Of a stretch of 64,000 nt of DNA, positions 1 to 8,902 are shown piece by piece. The stretch lies in contig NZ_CP042325.1 in assembly GCF_007904105.1 (NCBI RefSeq), positions 682,001 to 746,000 of the forward strand, written 5' to 3'. The translations under genes were made by a program, and so were the position numbers. The stretch's first letter is position 1. The number at the start of each line of letters is the position of its first letter. Below the pieces are notes generated by a model, which saw only the letters and a program-made list of their open reading frames with translations, had not been told where the DNA came from and did no database searches. Source of the stretch: Corynebacterium sp. sy039. Its GTDB lineage: Bacteria > Actinomycetota > Actinomycetes > Mycobacteriales > Mycobacteriaceae.

Positions 1-1
1 T

Positions 2-1066
2 TTGGTAGGTAACACAGAAGAACCATTGGTAAAAGTTTCTGTTCGCGGTAATACTGGTTTACTGGAACTCAACCGTCCACGCGCTCTGAACTCGCTCAAT
101 GTTGAAATGGTCACCATCATCGACCACGCACTCAAGCAGTGGAAAGAAGACAGCAATATCAAACAAGTAGTCCTCAGCTCATTGAGCCCTAAAGGTTTTT
201 GCGCAGGCGGAGATGTACGTTTTGCCCGTGAAGGCGCACTAGCCAACGAACATGATCATGTTGATGATTTCTTCGCCCAAGAGTACATCCTCAACGGCGA
301 CATAGCTGAGTACCCTAAGCCATATATTTCGCTTATCGACGGTGTGGTGATGGGCGGCGGACTCGGCATTTCTGCACACGGATCCCATAGAATCGTGACG
401 GAGAAAGCCTTTGGGGCAATGCCTGAAATGGCTATTGGTTTTATTCCTGATGTGGGTGTGCCATATATGTTTGAGAATATGGTGGCGCGCAATGGACGTA
501 GTTCTCATGCACTAGCAGTATTTTTAGTTGTTACTGGCTGGCGGTTATCCCCAGCAGATATGCTCTTTAGTGGTTTGGCAACTCATTTTGTGCCCAGTGA
601 AAAACTCGACCAATTGCGGGAAAAAATCATTGAGGATTCTCTTGATGCGGCATTAGCTGAGTTCGCGCAAGAGCCAAGTGAGCCGTCGCAATTAGAGGCG
701 TTGTATCCAGACATTGAAGCGGTATTTGGTTTTGATTCATGGAAATCTATTGCGCACGCATTAAAAGAACATTCTAATGAAGAATTTTGCAATGTCGTCG
801 AGCAGCATATTGCTCATGCAAACCCTGCATCGATTGTGGCAGCAGTAGAGCTAATGGCAGTTGTTGCTCGCTGTGAGGATATTCGCCAAGAGCTTGAATG
901 TGAACGAGTTTTAGGAATGCATTTTAGACGTGATCCTAATTTTGCTGAAGGAGTACGTGCAGTGCTTGTCGATAAAGACCGCACGCCACATTTCCATCCA
1001 GATAATGTCGAGGATGTAGATGTATCTGTGTATCGTGCCCTATTGACTACAGCACTTGATCAGTAA
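2..1066 (+). CDS. Enoyl-CoA hydratase/isomerase family protein, probably 3-hydroxyisobutyryl-CoA hydrolase
   Basis: This is a crotonase-fold enzyme. The oxyanion-hole segment FCAGGDVR lies at residues 66-73, followed by a glycine-rich DGVVMGGGLG segment near 113-122 and a PEMAIGFIPDVG segment near 141-152. The GGDVR and PE-x-x-x-G-x-x-PDVG signatures and the length of about 354 residues fit the 3-hydroxyisobutyryl-CoA hydrolase subgroup (valine breakdown) better than ordinary 260-residue enoyl-CoA hydratases. The TTG at base 2 is the first codon available, and no ribosome binding site can be seen because the window starts here, so the true start may lie upstream. A strong terminator follows the stop. 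The substrate is inferred; the fold is clear. Confidence 0.8.
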   Translation: MVGNTEEPLVKVSVRGNTGLLELNRPRALNSLNVEMVTIIDHALKQWKEDSNIKQVVLSSLSPKGFCAGGDVRFAREGALANEHDHVDDFFAQEYILNGDIAEYPKPYISLIDGVVMGGGLGISAHGSHRIVTEKAFGAMPEMAIGFIPDVGVPYMFENMVARNGRSSHALAVFLVVTGWRLSPADMLFSGLATHFVPSEKLDQLREKIIEDSLDAALAEFAQEPSEPSQLEALYPDIEAVFGFDSWKSIAHALKEHSNEEFCNVVEQHIAHANPASIVAAVELMAVVARCEDIRQELECERVLGMHFRRDPNFAEGVRAVLVDKDRTPHFHPDNVEDVDVSVYRALLTTALDQ

Positions 1067-1102
1067 GAATTTACTGCGTTTTATTGCTCCATTGCTTTAT
1101 TG

Positions 1103-1137
1103 AAAGCAGCCAGTGCTTATTGCACCGGCTGCTTTTT
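1103..1137 (+). terminator. Intrinsic terminator after the crotonase gene
   Basis: AAAGCAGCC pairs perfectly with GGCTGCTTT, with a further GTGC/GCAC inner pairing, and the stem runs into five Ts. The opposite strand reads the same stem followed by TTTC, so it may also stop the convergent gene ending at 1157. Confidence 0.8.
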
Positions 1138-1156
1138 GCATAGCGTTGAGTGATAT

Positions 1157-2458
1157 TTAGGATACAAGACGCAAGCCATCGCTAAAATCTACGGTAACTG
1201 CACCATTGGTAGTGATCAGTCTTGCCTGGCGCGTATGTGGTTGCGCTGGTATATCGGTGGTTTCTGCATGATGAGCATAAGAATGTGTATCGAAATCTAG
1301 AGCGATATTCCGAGCCTTGGCATAAGATTCTAGAGCTAAACGTGTATCGCGCATGGGGTAATCACTGGCTGCATTGATAGTAGCCTGGACAGCATGCACT
1401 GTTGGTTGTGGGAGAGAAAGAATATGTGCACAATCAACTAACAATACTCCGCGAGTATGCTCGTCGAGATTAACAATAATATGCGTCCACAATCCTAGGA
1501 TCTGCTTTCCGATTATCTCATAATGCTGTGCACGAGCTTGGGCTATGTCTATTTCCGGCGCGAGGAAAATAGAAACATTGTGGTCAAGACCATACTTCTT
1601 GAGACCAATAGCCGGTAAAGCTATCTGATAGTGTGCAAATTGTGCGTCATTATATGACCAGCGCCAAGTATTATCTCGGATAGTGGCAATGAGTGCCGCA
1701 CGTAAATGAAGTGGAGCTTTGTGCTGTGGCGTAAATAATTCAATACCGGGTTGGTCAGAAACGCAACGTGCATTTGCCTGGGAAAAAGTTGCCTCAAATA
1801 GGAATTGTGACTCGATAGAAAGCAGAGCACTGGCAGCAAGTAAGTCGGTAGTATTTTTCTGCTCGGATACTAATTCTCCCGTATGGGTATCAACCACACT
1901 GCCGTTGTTGAGATGTATCTGCTGTCCATTAGTGTGAGCAGCTAAACCGAAGGTACGTGCAAAAGAATGTACGGTACGTGCTATCACTGCTGGTTCCTTG
2001 GGTAAGGAAGAATGCTTAATCCTTGCTAAGCCCAGTGCTAATGCATAGTGTGGATTACTCAGAGGAAGGGCGCTTGTAATAATAACGGCATGATAGTGCC
2101 CTGATTTTCCGGGAATAGGAGTGAAAAAGAGTAATTTTCCTCCGAACACACTACGCGCTAAATCAATGATGTCTTGAGTGAATTCTACGTCACCGTGTAA
2201 TGGGGCATGGGGGAGTTCATTGTGATGTAACCAATGCCAGACATTATTTTCTATTTCCGCAATAACAATACCATCAAGTGTTACGGTTTCTTGTGGCTTC
2301 ATAGTGGTGATCTGTACTTGATAACCGTCGGAAGTGGGGTTGAACTTTATGCTTGGTTGACTGCCGCACAGCATGAAGAAGGATTCATCATAAGCTGCTT
2401 GGTTGATGATGGTGTCGATGCGTAGCTCTTCTAATGTTGGGGAGGTGTATTGCTCCAT
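1157..2458 (-). CDS. Conserved hypothetical protein with internal duplication
   Basis: I do not recognise this 433-residue protein with certainty. It has no signal peptide or membrane segment. It appears to be built from two related halves. VWHWLHHNELP in the first half corresponds to TWRWSYNDAQF in the second, and a segment ending HLNNGSVVDTHTGE corresponds to one ending TTNGAVTVDFSDG at the C-terminus. The W-x-W strand resembles DUF6882-type domains, which is only a suggestion. The ATG at 2458 is preceded by AAAGGA at good spacing. It lies 106 bases downstream of gapB, separated by a terminator, so it is probably transcribed on its own. Confidence 0.65.
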   Translation of the reverse strand: MEQYTSPTLEELRIDTIINQAAYDESFFMLCGSQPSIKFNPTSDGYQVQITTMKPQETVTLDGIVIAEIENNVWHWLHHNELPHAPLHGDVEFTQDIIDLARSVFGGKLLFFTPIPGKSGHYHAVIITSALPLSNPHYALALGLARIKHSSLPKEPAVIARTVHSFARTFGLAAHTNGQQIHLNNGSVVDTHTGELVSEQKNTTDLLAASALLSIESQFLFEATFSQANARCVSDQPGIELFTPQHKAPLHLRAALIATIRDNTWRWSYNDAQFAHYQIALPAIGLKKYGLDHNVSIFLAPEIDIAQARAQHYEIIGKQILGLWTHIIVNLDEHTRGVLLVDCAHILSLPQPTVHAVQATINAASDYPMRDTRLALESYAKARNIALDFDTHSYAHHAETTDIPAQPHTRQARLITTNGAVTVDFSDGLRLVS

Positions 2459-2500
2459 GGTTTCCTTTGCGATAAGCGATTACTATGCCACCAGTGTAAT

Positions 2501-2538
2501 AGAAAACCAGCACTCGTTATATGAATAATGAGTGCTGG
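2501..2538 (-). terminator. Intrinsic terminator after gapB
   Basis: A 14-bp stem (2507-2520 with 2525-2538, one G-T pair) has a four-base loop. Read on the minus strand, it is followed by TTTTCT. It lies just past the gapB stop codon. Confidence 0.8.
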
Positions 2539-2564
2539 TGGTATATGTGAGGGGTATGCAGGTA

Positions 2565-4004
2565 TTAGAGATCTTTTTGATCAATGCGTTCTGGTAGCAC
2601 GATTGGACGAGCGCCCGCAATATGCTCCACAATGCGAATAACTTGGTTAGAGTAGCCAAACTCATTGTCGTACCATACGTAGAGCACAAGATGTTTTCCA
2701 CTAGCAATAGTAGCTAGCCCATCGACGATTCCCGCATGGGTAGAACCAACAAAATCAGTAGAAACTACCTCGGGCGATTGGATGTAGGCAATCTGCTGAC
2801 GCAAATTAGAGTGCAATGCCACTTGATCCATGAGGTTATTGACTTCGTCGCGAGTGACTTCTTTTTCTAAAGAAAGATTAAGCACTGCCATAGACACATC
2901 AGGGGTTGGAACACGAATGGCGTTACCCGTGAGCTTTCCTTCTAATTCAGGTAGTGCTTTTGCCACTGCTTTTGCTGCACCTGTTTCGGTGAGCACCATG
3001 TTCAGTCCAGCGGCTCGACCACGACGTGAGCCTTTGTGGAAATTATCAATGAGATTTTGGTCATTGGTAAAGGAATGGACGGTTTCTACGTGACCATGAA
3101 CGACACCATAGTGATCATTGAGTACCTTGAGCACCGGAGTAATACCATTGGTGGTGCATGACGCAGCAGTGACAATATCATCATCAGCATAGTCATCATG
3201 GTTGATTCCGTAGACGATATTTTTAAGATCGCCTTTACCAGGTGCGGTAAGCACAACACGCTTAACACCTTTGCTGTGCAGGTGCTGGCTTAGTCCGGCA
3301 CGGTCACGCCATCTACCTGTGTTATCTACGACGATGGCGTCGTTGATACCATAGGCAGTGTAATCCACGCTGGCTGGATCATTGGAGTAAATGACCTGAA
3401 TCTGTGCCCCATTTGCCCAGATGATGTCATTTTCCTCATCCACGGTAATCGTGCCATTGAACGCGCCATGAACACTATCACGGCGCAATAGTGATGCACG
3501 CTTGATAAGGTCTTGTTCTCCATTTTTGCGTACGACGATAGCTCGCAGGCGAACACCACCATAGGCAGCCTCACGGGCAATAAGAATACGCGCCAAGAGG
3601 CGGCCAATACGACCAAAACCATAAAGTACAACGTCTTGAGATGGCATAGCATGAGCAGTGCCGATTGCTGGTGCTAACTCTGCTTGCAGGAATTGGTCAA
3701 GATCTCCACCAGTTTCTTGATATTTCACTGCTAGTCGACCAAGGTCAATGGAGGCAGTGCCTAAATCAAGTTTGCTGATTGCTTCCAAGATAGGCAAAGT
3801 ATCTGCTGGGGTGAGTTCAGTAGGAGTAGCCAGACGAGAATAGCGATGAGCTTTGACGATGTCAATGTCGGTGACGTCGATAAGCAAACGACCGAAAATG
3901 GAAGTGACTACATTGTTATTGCGGTGCAGCTTTCCAATAAGTGCAAGCATATGTTGCGCTGATTCGATTTTTTCATTCCAATGCTGTGGCATGGCGTTAC
4001 TCAT
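2565..4004 (-). CDS. gapB: Glyceraldehyde-3-phosphate dehydrogenase, GapB type with N-terminal extension
   Basis: The enzyme interconverts glyceraldehyde-3-phosphate and 1,3-bisphosphoglycerate. The nucleotide-binding GFGRIGR lies near residues 129-135 and the catalytic SCTTN near 282-286. About 125 residues precede the Rossmann fold. This extension and the ~480-residue total match the second GAPDH of corynebacteria, known in C. glutamicum as GapB, which is NADP-preferring and works in the gluconeogenic direction. I chose the ATG at 4004 because AAGGG lies just upstream; the in-frame ATG at 4016 has no such site. A palindrome lies in the 5' region near 4061-4076. NADP preference is carried over from the family. 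Confidence 0.9.
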   Translation of the reverse strand: MSNAMPQHWNEKIESAQHMLALIGKLHRNNNVVTSIFGRLLIDVTDIDIVKAHRYSRLATPTELTPADTLPILEAISKLDLGTASIDLGRLAVKYQETGGDLDQFLQAELAPAIGTAHAMPSQDVVLYGFGRIGRLLARILIAREAAYGGVRLRAIVVRKNGEQDLIKRASLLRRDSVHGAFNGTITVDEENDIIWANGAQIQVIYSNDPASVDYTAYGINDAIVVDNTGRWRDRAGLSQHLHSKGVKRVVLTAPGKGDLKNIVYGINHDDYADDDIVTAASCTTNGITPVLKVLNDHYGVVHGHVETVHSFTNDQNLIDNFHKGSRRGRAAGLNMVLTETGAAKAVAKALPELEGKLTGNAIRVPTPDVSMAVLNLSLEKEVTRDEVNNLMDQVALHSNLRQQIAYIQSPEVVSTDFVGSTHAGIVDGLATIASGKHLVLYVWYDNEFGYSNQVIRIVEHIAGARPIVLPERIDQKDL

Positions 4005-4016
4005 TATTCCCTTCAT

Positions 4017-4345
4017 TCATGGGGCCAAAATAATGGTGACATAGGTAGTTCAGTAGCACACACTATGTGTATAGTGCGTATATGCTACGGATGCTTAAGC
4101 CACCACGTATGATAACTACACCCGATAGTCTAACTGAATGACGTGTAAAAATGGGGAAATTGGGGGTATCTTCAGGGTGAAAAGAATAACTTTCTTATAC
4201 TCACCCTCCCTGCAGTTATTGATGAGTTTTTCTACCAGTGAGGAACACGATTCCTGCCTGCTATAGTGGTGTGGCAGATGAGAAACCCTAAACCTCTCAC
4301 TCTCATCCCTTTGGCAAAGAGCACAAGAAAGATCAGGTGGCAGAT
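4017..4345. other. Divergent intergenic region upstream of gapB
   Basis: These roughly 330 bases separate gapB (minus) from a membrane protein gene (plus). I see no convincing gene in it. It holds a perfect CACTAT/ATAGTG inverted repeat and AT-rich segments that presumably carry both promoters. The minus-strand open frame across 4116-4370 runs into the neighbouring gene and has no recognisable product. Confidence 0.5.
4061..4076. promoter_or_regulatory. Palindrome upstream of gapB, possible operator
   Basis: CACTAT and ATAGTG form a perfect 6-bp inverted repeat around a GTGT spacer, 57 bases upstream of the gapB start. The arms resemble a minus-10 hexamer, so part of the symmetry could be promoter sequence rather than a regulator site. 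Confidence 0.3.
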
Positions 4346-4999
4346 ATGTGGCATGCAGTGAGTTTTGCATTAGCGGACTCGCTTAATGTGCTGCTTATTG
4401 GCTTAATAATTATCGTTGCAGTCATTGTGCCTTCAGATAAGCCTTTTGGGCGCATAGTGTCGCTGCTGATCGCAGGGGATTGGCTGGGAGTATTCTTGTT
4501 ATCCCTGATGACTATGTATGTTTTTGATGGTTTGGAATCAGGCGTAAAAGCAGTTATTTCCTCACCAGTTTTTGGCATTATCCTGATTGGGGTGGGGGTT
4601 CTCGGCGCGATTATGACCTGGCGTGGTGGCGATAATTCCCAGCTTATTGCCAAACTCATGCCGCCTCTAGAAAAACCAACAGTAAAAACCTTTGCCCTAG
4701 GATTGGTACTAGGGCTAGTTCAGTCGTTAACGTCCATCCCATTTTTTGCTGGTATCGCAGTATTAAGTGTGGGGGAGTTTTCTACCACAATTCGCTACGT
4801 TGGGATGTTTTTTTATGCCACTCTCGCCCTATCGTTGCCCATAGTCGTAGCAGCACTAGCTACAGCTCTACGACGCTCCCCCCAAAAGCCTGCTAAAGGA
4901 GCATTAATCTGGCTAGATCAGAATCGTCGGCAAGCAGGTGTCTGGGCAGGGTATTGTGTAGCGCTGGTACTAATCCTTATGGGTGTGGCACACCTTTAG
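4346..4999 (+). CDS. Small polytopic membrane protein, GAP/LysE-like
   Basis: This very hydrophobic protein of about 217 residues shows roughly six membrane spans. The segment SFALADSLNVLLIG at the N-terminus and the internal LGLVLGLVQSLTSIPFF (near residue 125) resemble the halves of small exporters of the LysE/GAP type. The substrate cannot be read from the sequence. The ATG at 4346 has AGGTGG five bases upstream and is preferred over the in-frame GTG at 4337. The gene is single, divergent from gapB and convergent with prfC, with 35 bases between the stop codons. Confidence 0.6.
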   Translation: MWHAVSFALADSLNVLLIGLIIIVAVIVPSDKPFGRIVSLLIAGDWLGVFLLSLMTMYVFDGLESGVKAVISSPVFGIILIGVGVLGAIMTWRGGDNSQLIAKLMPPLEKPTVKTFALGLVLGLVQSLTSIPFFAGIAVLSVGEFSTTIRYVGMFFYATLALSLPIVVAALATALRRSPQKPAKGALIWLDQNRRQAGVWAGYCVALVLILMGVAHL

Positions 5000-5034
5000 G
5001 CGAGTGTCATAGTGTGACCTTGAGTGTGTTTACT

Positions 5035-6672
5035 TTAGTCGGCGACCATAGGGAAAAGCTCAAACTCTGGATGCTCTTTTTCGATAAAGGAAAGTTTCCA
5101 CTTATCGCCAAATAACGCGACTAACTCGCCGTCGGTACGAGTGAAAACTTCTACACCTCGTTGTTTTGCTAATTCTGTAGCTGTGGCGGCAGTAGTTCTT
5201 CTAGCAACGGAATAAGGAATGGGATCTGCTACGGTTTCTACGTTATATTCATTTTCCATTCGCGCTTGCATAACCTCGAACTGCATCGGACCCACCGCAG
5301 CCATAACAGGTGCCGCGTCACCACGAGCATCATTGCGCAAAATCTGAACCACGCCTTCAGCGGCTAATTGATCAAGAGCTTTGCGGAATTGCTTATATTT
5401 TCCTAAGCTCTTAGCTCGCAGCGTGCGGAAATGCTCTGGTGCGAACTGAGGCATAGGTGGATATTGTACTTTTCTACCTGCATAGATAGTGTCGCCTGGG
5501 GCAAGGGATCCAGCATTGACCAGGCCAACAATATCGCCAGGAAACGCTGTTTCCACAGTAGAGCGGGTGCGACCAAATACAGTCAGTGCGTATTTAGTGG
5601 AGAAACTACGCCCAGATTGGGCATGAGTTACTTGCATACCACGGTCAAATTCGCCAGATACCACACGCATGAATGCAAGGGAGTCTCGGTGATTCTTATC
5701 CATTCCAGCTTGTACCTTGAAGATCACACCAGAGAACTCGTCGTCAATGTTGCGGCGTTCGTCGATAGCACTTGTGGCAGCAGCAATGGCCTTCTCATCA
5801 CTAGTTCTTGCGGCCGGCTCAGGGGCAAGTGCACACAGAGTATCTAAAATTTGGTGCACACCAAAGTTCAGCATTGCTGAGGCGAAGATAAGTGGGGAAG
5901 TAGTGCATTCTAAGAACAGTTCTTGATTATGCAGGGCGCCGTCGGCAGCGAGTAATTCTACTTCTTCTACCGCACTATCCCACACTTCTTGTTCTTTTTC
6001 TTGTGCCTGTTGTGGTGCATAGTGTTCTTCAGGGGCAATAGTAGAACCACCAGCAGTACGCAAGAAATGAATATACTGTTGCGCTTGACCATCTGCGTCG
6101 ATACGCGCAAGACCACGAAAATCACCAGCCTCGCCTACTGGCCAATAAAGGGGGGTAGGTTGAAGATCAATCTCTTGCACAATCTCGTCAACCAGTTCCA
6201 GCGGGCTCCTACCTGGTCGATCCCATTTATTGATCACCGTGATAATGGGCAGTCCACGGGCTTTACACACCTTAAAGAGCTTTAAGGTTTGGGGTTCTAG
6301 GCCTTTCGCTGCGTCGATAAGCATAACTGCAGCATCCACAGCGGTAAGGACGCGGTAGGTATCCTCGGAAAAGTCAGCGTGACCAGGGGTATCCACCAAA
6401 TTAATCATGAATGGTTCGCCCTGATGATCTGCAGGAGCATACTCAAACTGCAGAGCCGAGGAGGCAATGGAAATACCACGGTCTTTTTCCATATCCATCC
6501 AGTCAGACACAGTGGCTTTGCGCCCAGCTTTACCATGCACGGCACCTGCCTCGGCGATAACGTGTGCGTGCAGTGCTAATGCCTCGGTCAGAGTGGATTT
6601 ACCAGCATCGGGGTGGGCAATAACAGCAAAGGTACGGCGGCGTTTCGCTTGCGCTAAAGTGTCTGAACTCAT
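5035..6672 (-). CDS. prfC: Peptide chain release factor 3
   Basis: This translational GTPase removes RF1 or RF2 from the ribosome after peptide release. The P-loop AHPDAGKS lies at residues 19-26, the switch motif DTPGH at 94-98, and an NKWDRPGR G4 motif follows. The C-terminal half carries the RF3-specific domains with GPMQFEVMQARMENEYNV. I use the ATG at 6672, which gives MSSDTLAQAKRRRTFAVIAH, because this matches where RF3 proteins normally begin; the GTG at 6702 would add ten residues without a ribosome binding site. The length of 545 is slightly above the usual 529. Confidence 0.93.
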   Translation of the reverse strand: MSSDTLAQAKRRRTFAVIAHPDAGKSTLTEALALHAHVIAEAGAVHGKAGRKATVSDWMDMEKDRGISIASSALQFEYAPADHQGEPFMINLVDTPGHADFSEDTYRVLTAVDAAVMLIDAAKGLEPQTLKLFKVCKARGLPIITVINKWDRPGRSPLELVDEIVQEIDLQPTPLYWPVGEAGDFRGLARIDADGQAQQYIHFLRTAGGSTIAPEEHYAPQQAQEKEQEVWDSAVEEVELLAADGALHNQELFLECTTSPLIFASAMLNFGVHQILDTLCALAPEPAARTSDEKAIAAATSAIDERRNIDDEFSGVIFKVQAGMDKNHRDSLAFMRVVSGEFDRGMQVTHAQSGRSFSTKYALTVFGRTRSTVETAFPGDIVGLVNAGSLAPGDTIYAGRKVQYPPMPQFAPEHFRTLRAKSLGKYKQFRKALDQLAAEGVVQILRNDARGDAAPVMAAVGPMQFEVMQARMENEYNVETVADPIPYSVARRTTAATATELAKQRGVEVFTRTDGELVALFGDKWKLSFIEKEHPEFELFPMVAD

Positions 6673-6788
6673 AAAGAACAAGGATAGCTCGTGTCTTACC
6701 ACTGTGGCGAATCAATCCTCAACAACAGCTCAACGCTGCTTTTTGGTTCTATATCTTGGGTCTATATCTTCGCCTTTTCCGCTAGCTT

Positions 6789-7433
6789 TTACTGGGAGTG
6801 AATATCATTTTGTGCTTGTGCGATACCCTCGCTAATTACTGCACGCACCCCACGAGCTGCCAAAGTTGCCATTTGCTCTACTTGTTTATTGTCGTGATAT
6901 TCCTCAAGTACATAATCAACTACGCTTGTGCCGCGCTCTGGTCTGCCAATGCCCATTTTTATCCGCACATAGTCGCGGGTGCCTAGCAGCTGCGAAATAG
7001 ATTTTAAGCCATTATGCCCATTTTCACCGCCACCTTTTTTAATGCGCACCACACCTGCAGCTATATCCAGTTCATCATGAACCGCAATGATATGGTCAGC
7101 CGCAATATCATAGTGATGAGCCAGCGCTGTCACTGCTTTACCGGAGTCATTCATATATGTTGTAGAACGAACGAGCAGCACGGGAGTGTCGGCTACCATG
7201 AGTTGCGCTGTCCACGCTGGCGCATTCTTGTGCTTTTCTAGCCCAAGTCCCTCTTTTTCCAAGAGCTTATCGACGCACAGGTAGCCCATATTATGCCTGG
7301 TTGTCTCATATTCTTCACCAGGGTTACCCAAGCCAATCACTAACCACTCAGGTCGGCGCTGCTTAGCATCCGTGGTGGCAGGGCGAAATAGTTTCTGTAA
7401 AAATTGTGTTAAGGATTGGCGAGAAAACATCAT
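6789..7433 (-). CDS. pth: Peptidyl-tRNA hydrolase, first copy
   Basis: It cleaves peptidyl-tRNA released by stalled ribosomes. The family motifs are intact: GLGNPG with Asn37, RHN with catalytic His47, TYMNDSG, HDELD with the catalytic Asp, and GGGENGHNG. The protein is 214 residues, longer than the usual ~190, because about 30 residues precede the first strand. A second Pth is encoded at 8903-9466. The start at 7433 has only a weak GGA close to it; the second methionine at 7430 is equally possible. It is divergent from the nitronate monooxygenase gene. Confidence 0.92.
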   Translation of the reverse strand: MMFSRQSLTQFLQKLFRPATTDAKQRRPEWLVIGLGNPGEEYETTRHNMGYLCVDKLLEKEGLGLEKHKNAPAWTAQLMVADTPVLLVRSTTYMNDSGKAVTALAHHYDIAADHIIAVHDELDIAAGVVRIKKGGGENGHNGLKSISQLLGTRDYVRIKMGIGRPERGTSVVDYVLEEYHDNKQVEQMATLAARGVRAVISEGIAQAQNDIHSQ

Positions 7434-7482
7434 TCCATAATCGCATATTTTTTATTAAAGGGTTTGCTGAGGGTGATTGATA

Positions 7483-8586
7483 GTGCATACAACAGCTGCA
7501 TCGTTTTTAGAGCAAGTAGGTGGCAATGAGACGGCACGCATTATTGCTGCACCAATGGCAGGTGGTCCGTCCACTCCACATTTAGTACATAGCGTTACCC
7601 AAGCAGGCGCACTCGGCTTTCTTGCTTCAGGAAATATCAGTGCTGCGCAGCTGGTAGCTAATATGCAACAATTGCGTGAGCTAAGCCAAGGAACCCCAGG
7701 GCATTATGGGGTCAATTTCTTCTGCCGCCAAGAACAAGAGGTCAGTGCACATACTATTGCAGCTCTTGCTCCTGTGCTTGCCGACGCTTATGCCCATGCG
7801 CATAGCACTTGCACAGACGATGACGATACTGAGTATGTAGTACCCACGCCGCGTGCTCTTGACTATTCCAATGAATTTGACGATAAGTTCGCCGCAGTGC
7901 TTGATGCCCGCGCCCAGGGCTATGGTCCTCGTATTGTCTCTAGTAGCTTTGGTAGTTTCACACCGAGCGAAATTGCACAGCTTCATGAGGTAGGTATTTA
8001 TGCTTGGGTATCAGTGACTAGCCCGCAAGAAGCACGCCAAGCGCAAGAAAATGGTGCTGACGCTCTTATTGTGCAAGGCAAAGAAGCAGGTGGGCATCAA
8101 TTAACGTGGTCGATGACAGCAGAACCAGCTTTTATGCCTGTGGCTGAATTGCTCCCGGCAGTAGCGGAGATAACCAATGCGACAATCCCACTGATTGCCG
8201 CAGGTGGGGTGCGCAATGCTTGCGATGTTGCTCGGCTATGCGCTTTTAACGCGGTGCAGGCAGTATCGTGTGGTTCCGTATTTCTCCTTGCTACCGAGGC
8301 TGGAACGAGTGCCGACAACCGAGCACTGCTGGAAAAAGGTGGGGAAACCATACTCAGCAGAGCTTTTTCTGGTCGCTATGCCAGGGGGTTGGCTACTACT
8401 TTTAGTCGCAGTCAGCTGCAGTTGCCACCGAGTTATCCTTATCTTTCTGTTATGCTCAAGCCTTTGCGTTCACACCCTGATTTTTCCTATTGCCTTGTCG
8501 GCGAGGACGTGCATTCATTGGCTGCGCAAGATGCAGCAGGGATCGTCGCAGAATTAAGCCAGGGATTAGCGCAGTTATCTTTTTAG
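7483..8586 (+). CDS. Nitronate monooxygenase (2-nitropropane dioxygenase-like)
   Basis: This FMN-dependent TIM-barrel protein of about 367 residues has the family's N-terminal APMAGGPSTP, NFFCR, QGKEAGGHQ and AAGGVRN segments, the last two being phosphate and flavin binding. Such enzymes oxidise alkyl nitronates such as propionate-3-nitronate and are thought to be detoxifying. I favour the GTG at 7483, which sits nine bases behind GAGGG; a TTG six bases earlier is too close to it. A YDHAHS-like acidic insert near residues 100-125 is less conserved. It is followed after 25 bases by a small basic protein gene on the same strand. Confidence 0.85.
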   Translation: MHTTAASFLEQVGGNETARIIAAPMAGGPSTPHLVHSVTQAGALGFLASGNISAAQLVANMQQLRELSQGTPGHYGVNFFCRQEQEVSAHTIAALAPVLADAYAHAHSTCTDDDDTEYVVPTPRALDYSNEFDDKFAAVLDARAQGYGPRIVSSSFGSFTPSEIAQLHEVGIYAWVSVTSPQEARQAQENGADALIVQGKEAGGHQLTWSMTAEPAFMPVAELLPAVAEITNATIPLIAAGGVRNACDVARLCAFNAVQAVSCGSVFLLATEAGTSADNRALLEKGGETILSRAFSGRYARGLATTFSRSQLQLPPSYPYLSVMLKPLRSHPDFSYCLVGEDVHSLAAQDAAGIVAELSQGLAQLSF

Positions 8587-8611
8587 CCTAGGGTAAGCTA
8601 AGATCAGGGTC

Positions 8612-8896
8612 ATGGGTCATAAGGTTAACACAAAGCGTAAAGCGTACAATCCTTATAAAGACCTATACAAAAGTGGGCATAAAAAGAAAAAACATAAGAA
8701 GAATAAAAAGCACAGTGAGCTGCTCAAAGTACGTACTTTGTTGAGTGGTGCACCAGCATTAAAAAAGAAATGCTGCCGCTCATGTCCACGGTGTAGTACC
8801 TGCCCAGCAGTGTTGCGCTATTTACAGAAGAATAATGCCCTGACCCTTGATGATGCAGCACTGCAAAGCATGCTCTTAGAAGCACGCTTGCGCTAA
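8612..8896 (+). CDS. Small basic protein with cysteine cluster
   Basis: I do not recognise this 94-residue protein. The first 35 residues are dominated by lysine, histidine and tyrosine. After that comes a compact C-C-x2-C-x2-C-x2-C cluster near residues 54-64 (CCRSCPRCSTCP), then a short helical tail. The cluster could bind zinc or iron-sulfur. The lysine-rich head could bind nucleic acid. The gene follows the nitronate monooxygenase by 25 bases on the same strand, so the two may be co-transcribed, and it converges with the second pth with only six bases between the stop codons. Confidence 0.7.
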   Translation: MGHKVNTKRKAYNPYKDLYKSGHKKKKHKKNKKHSELLKVRTLLSGAPALKKKCCRSCPRCSTCPAVLRYLQKNNALTLDDAALQSMLLEARLR

Positions 8897-8902
8897 GTCG
8901 GC

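Noticed and set aside
4116-4370. 84-residue minus-strand frame in the gapB upstream region
   Set aside because: It overlaps the start of the membrane protein gene, has no ribosome binding site and no recognisable product.
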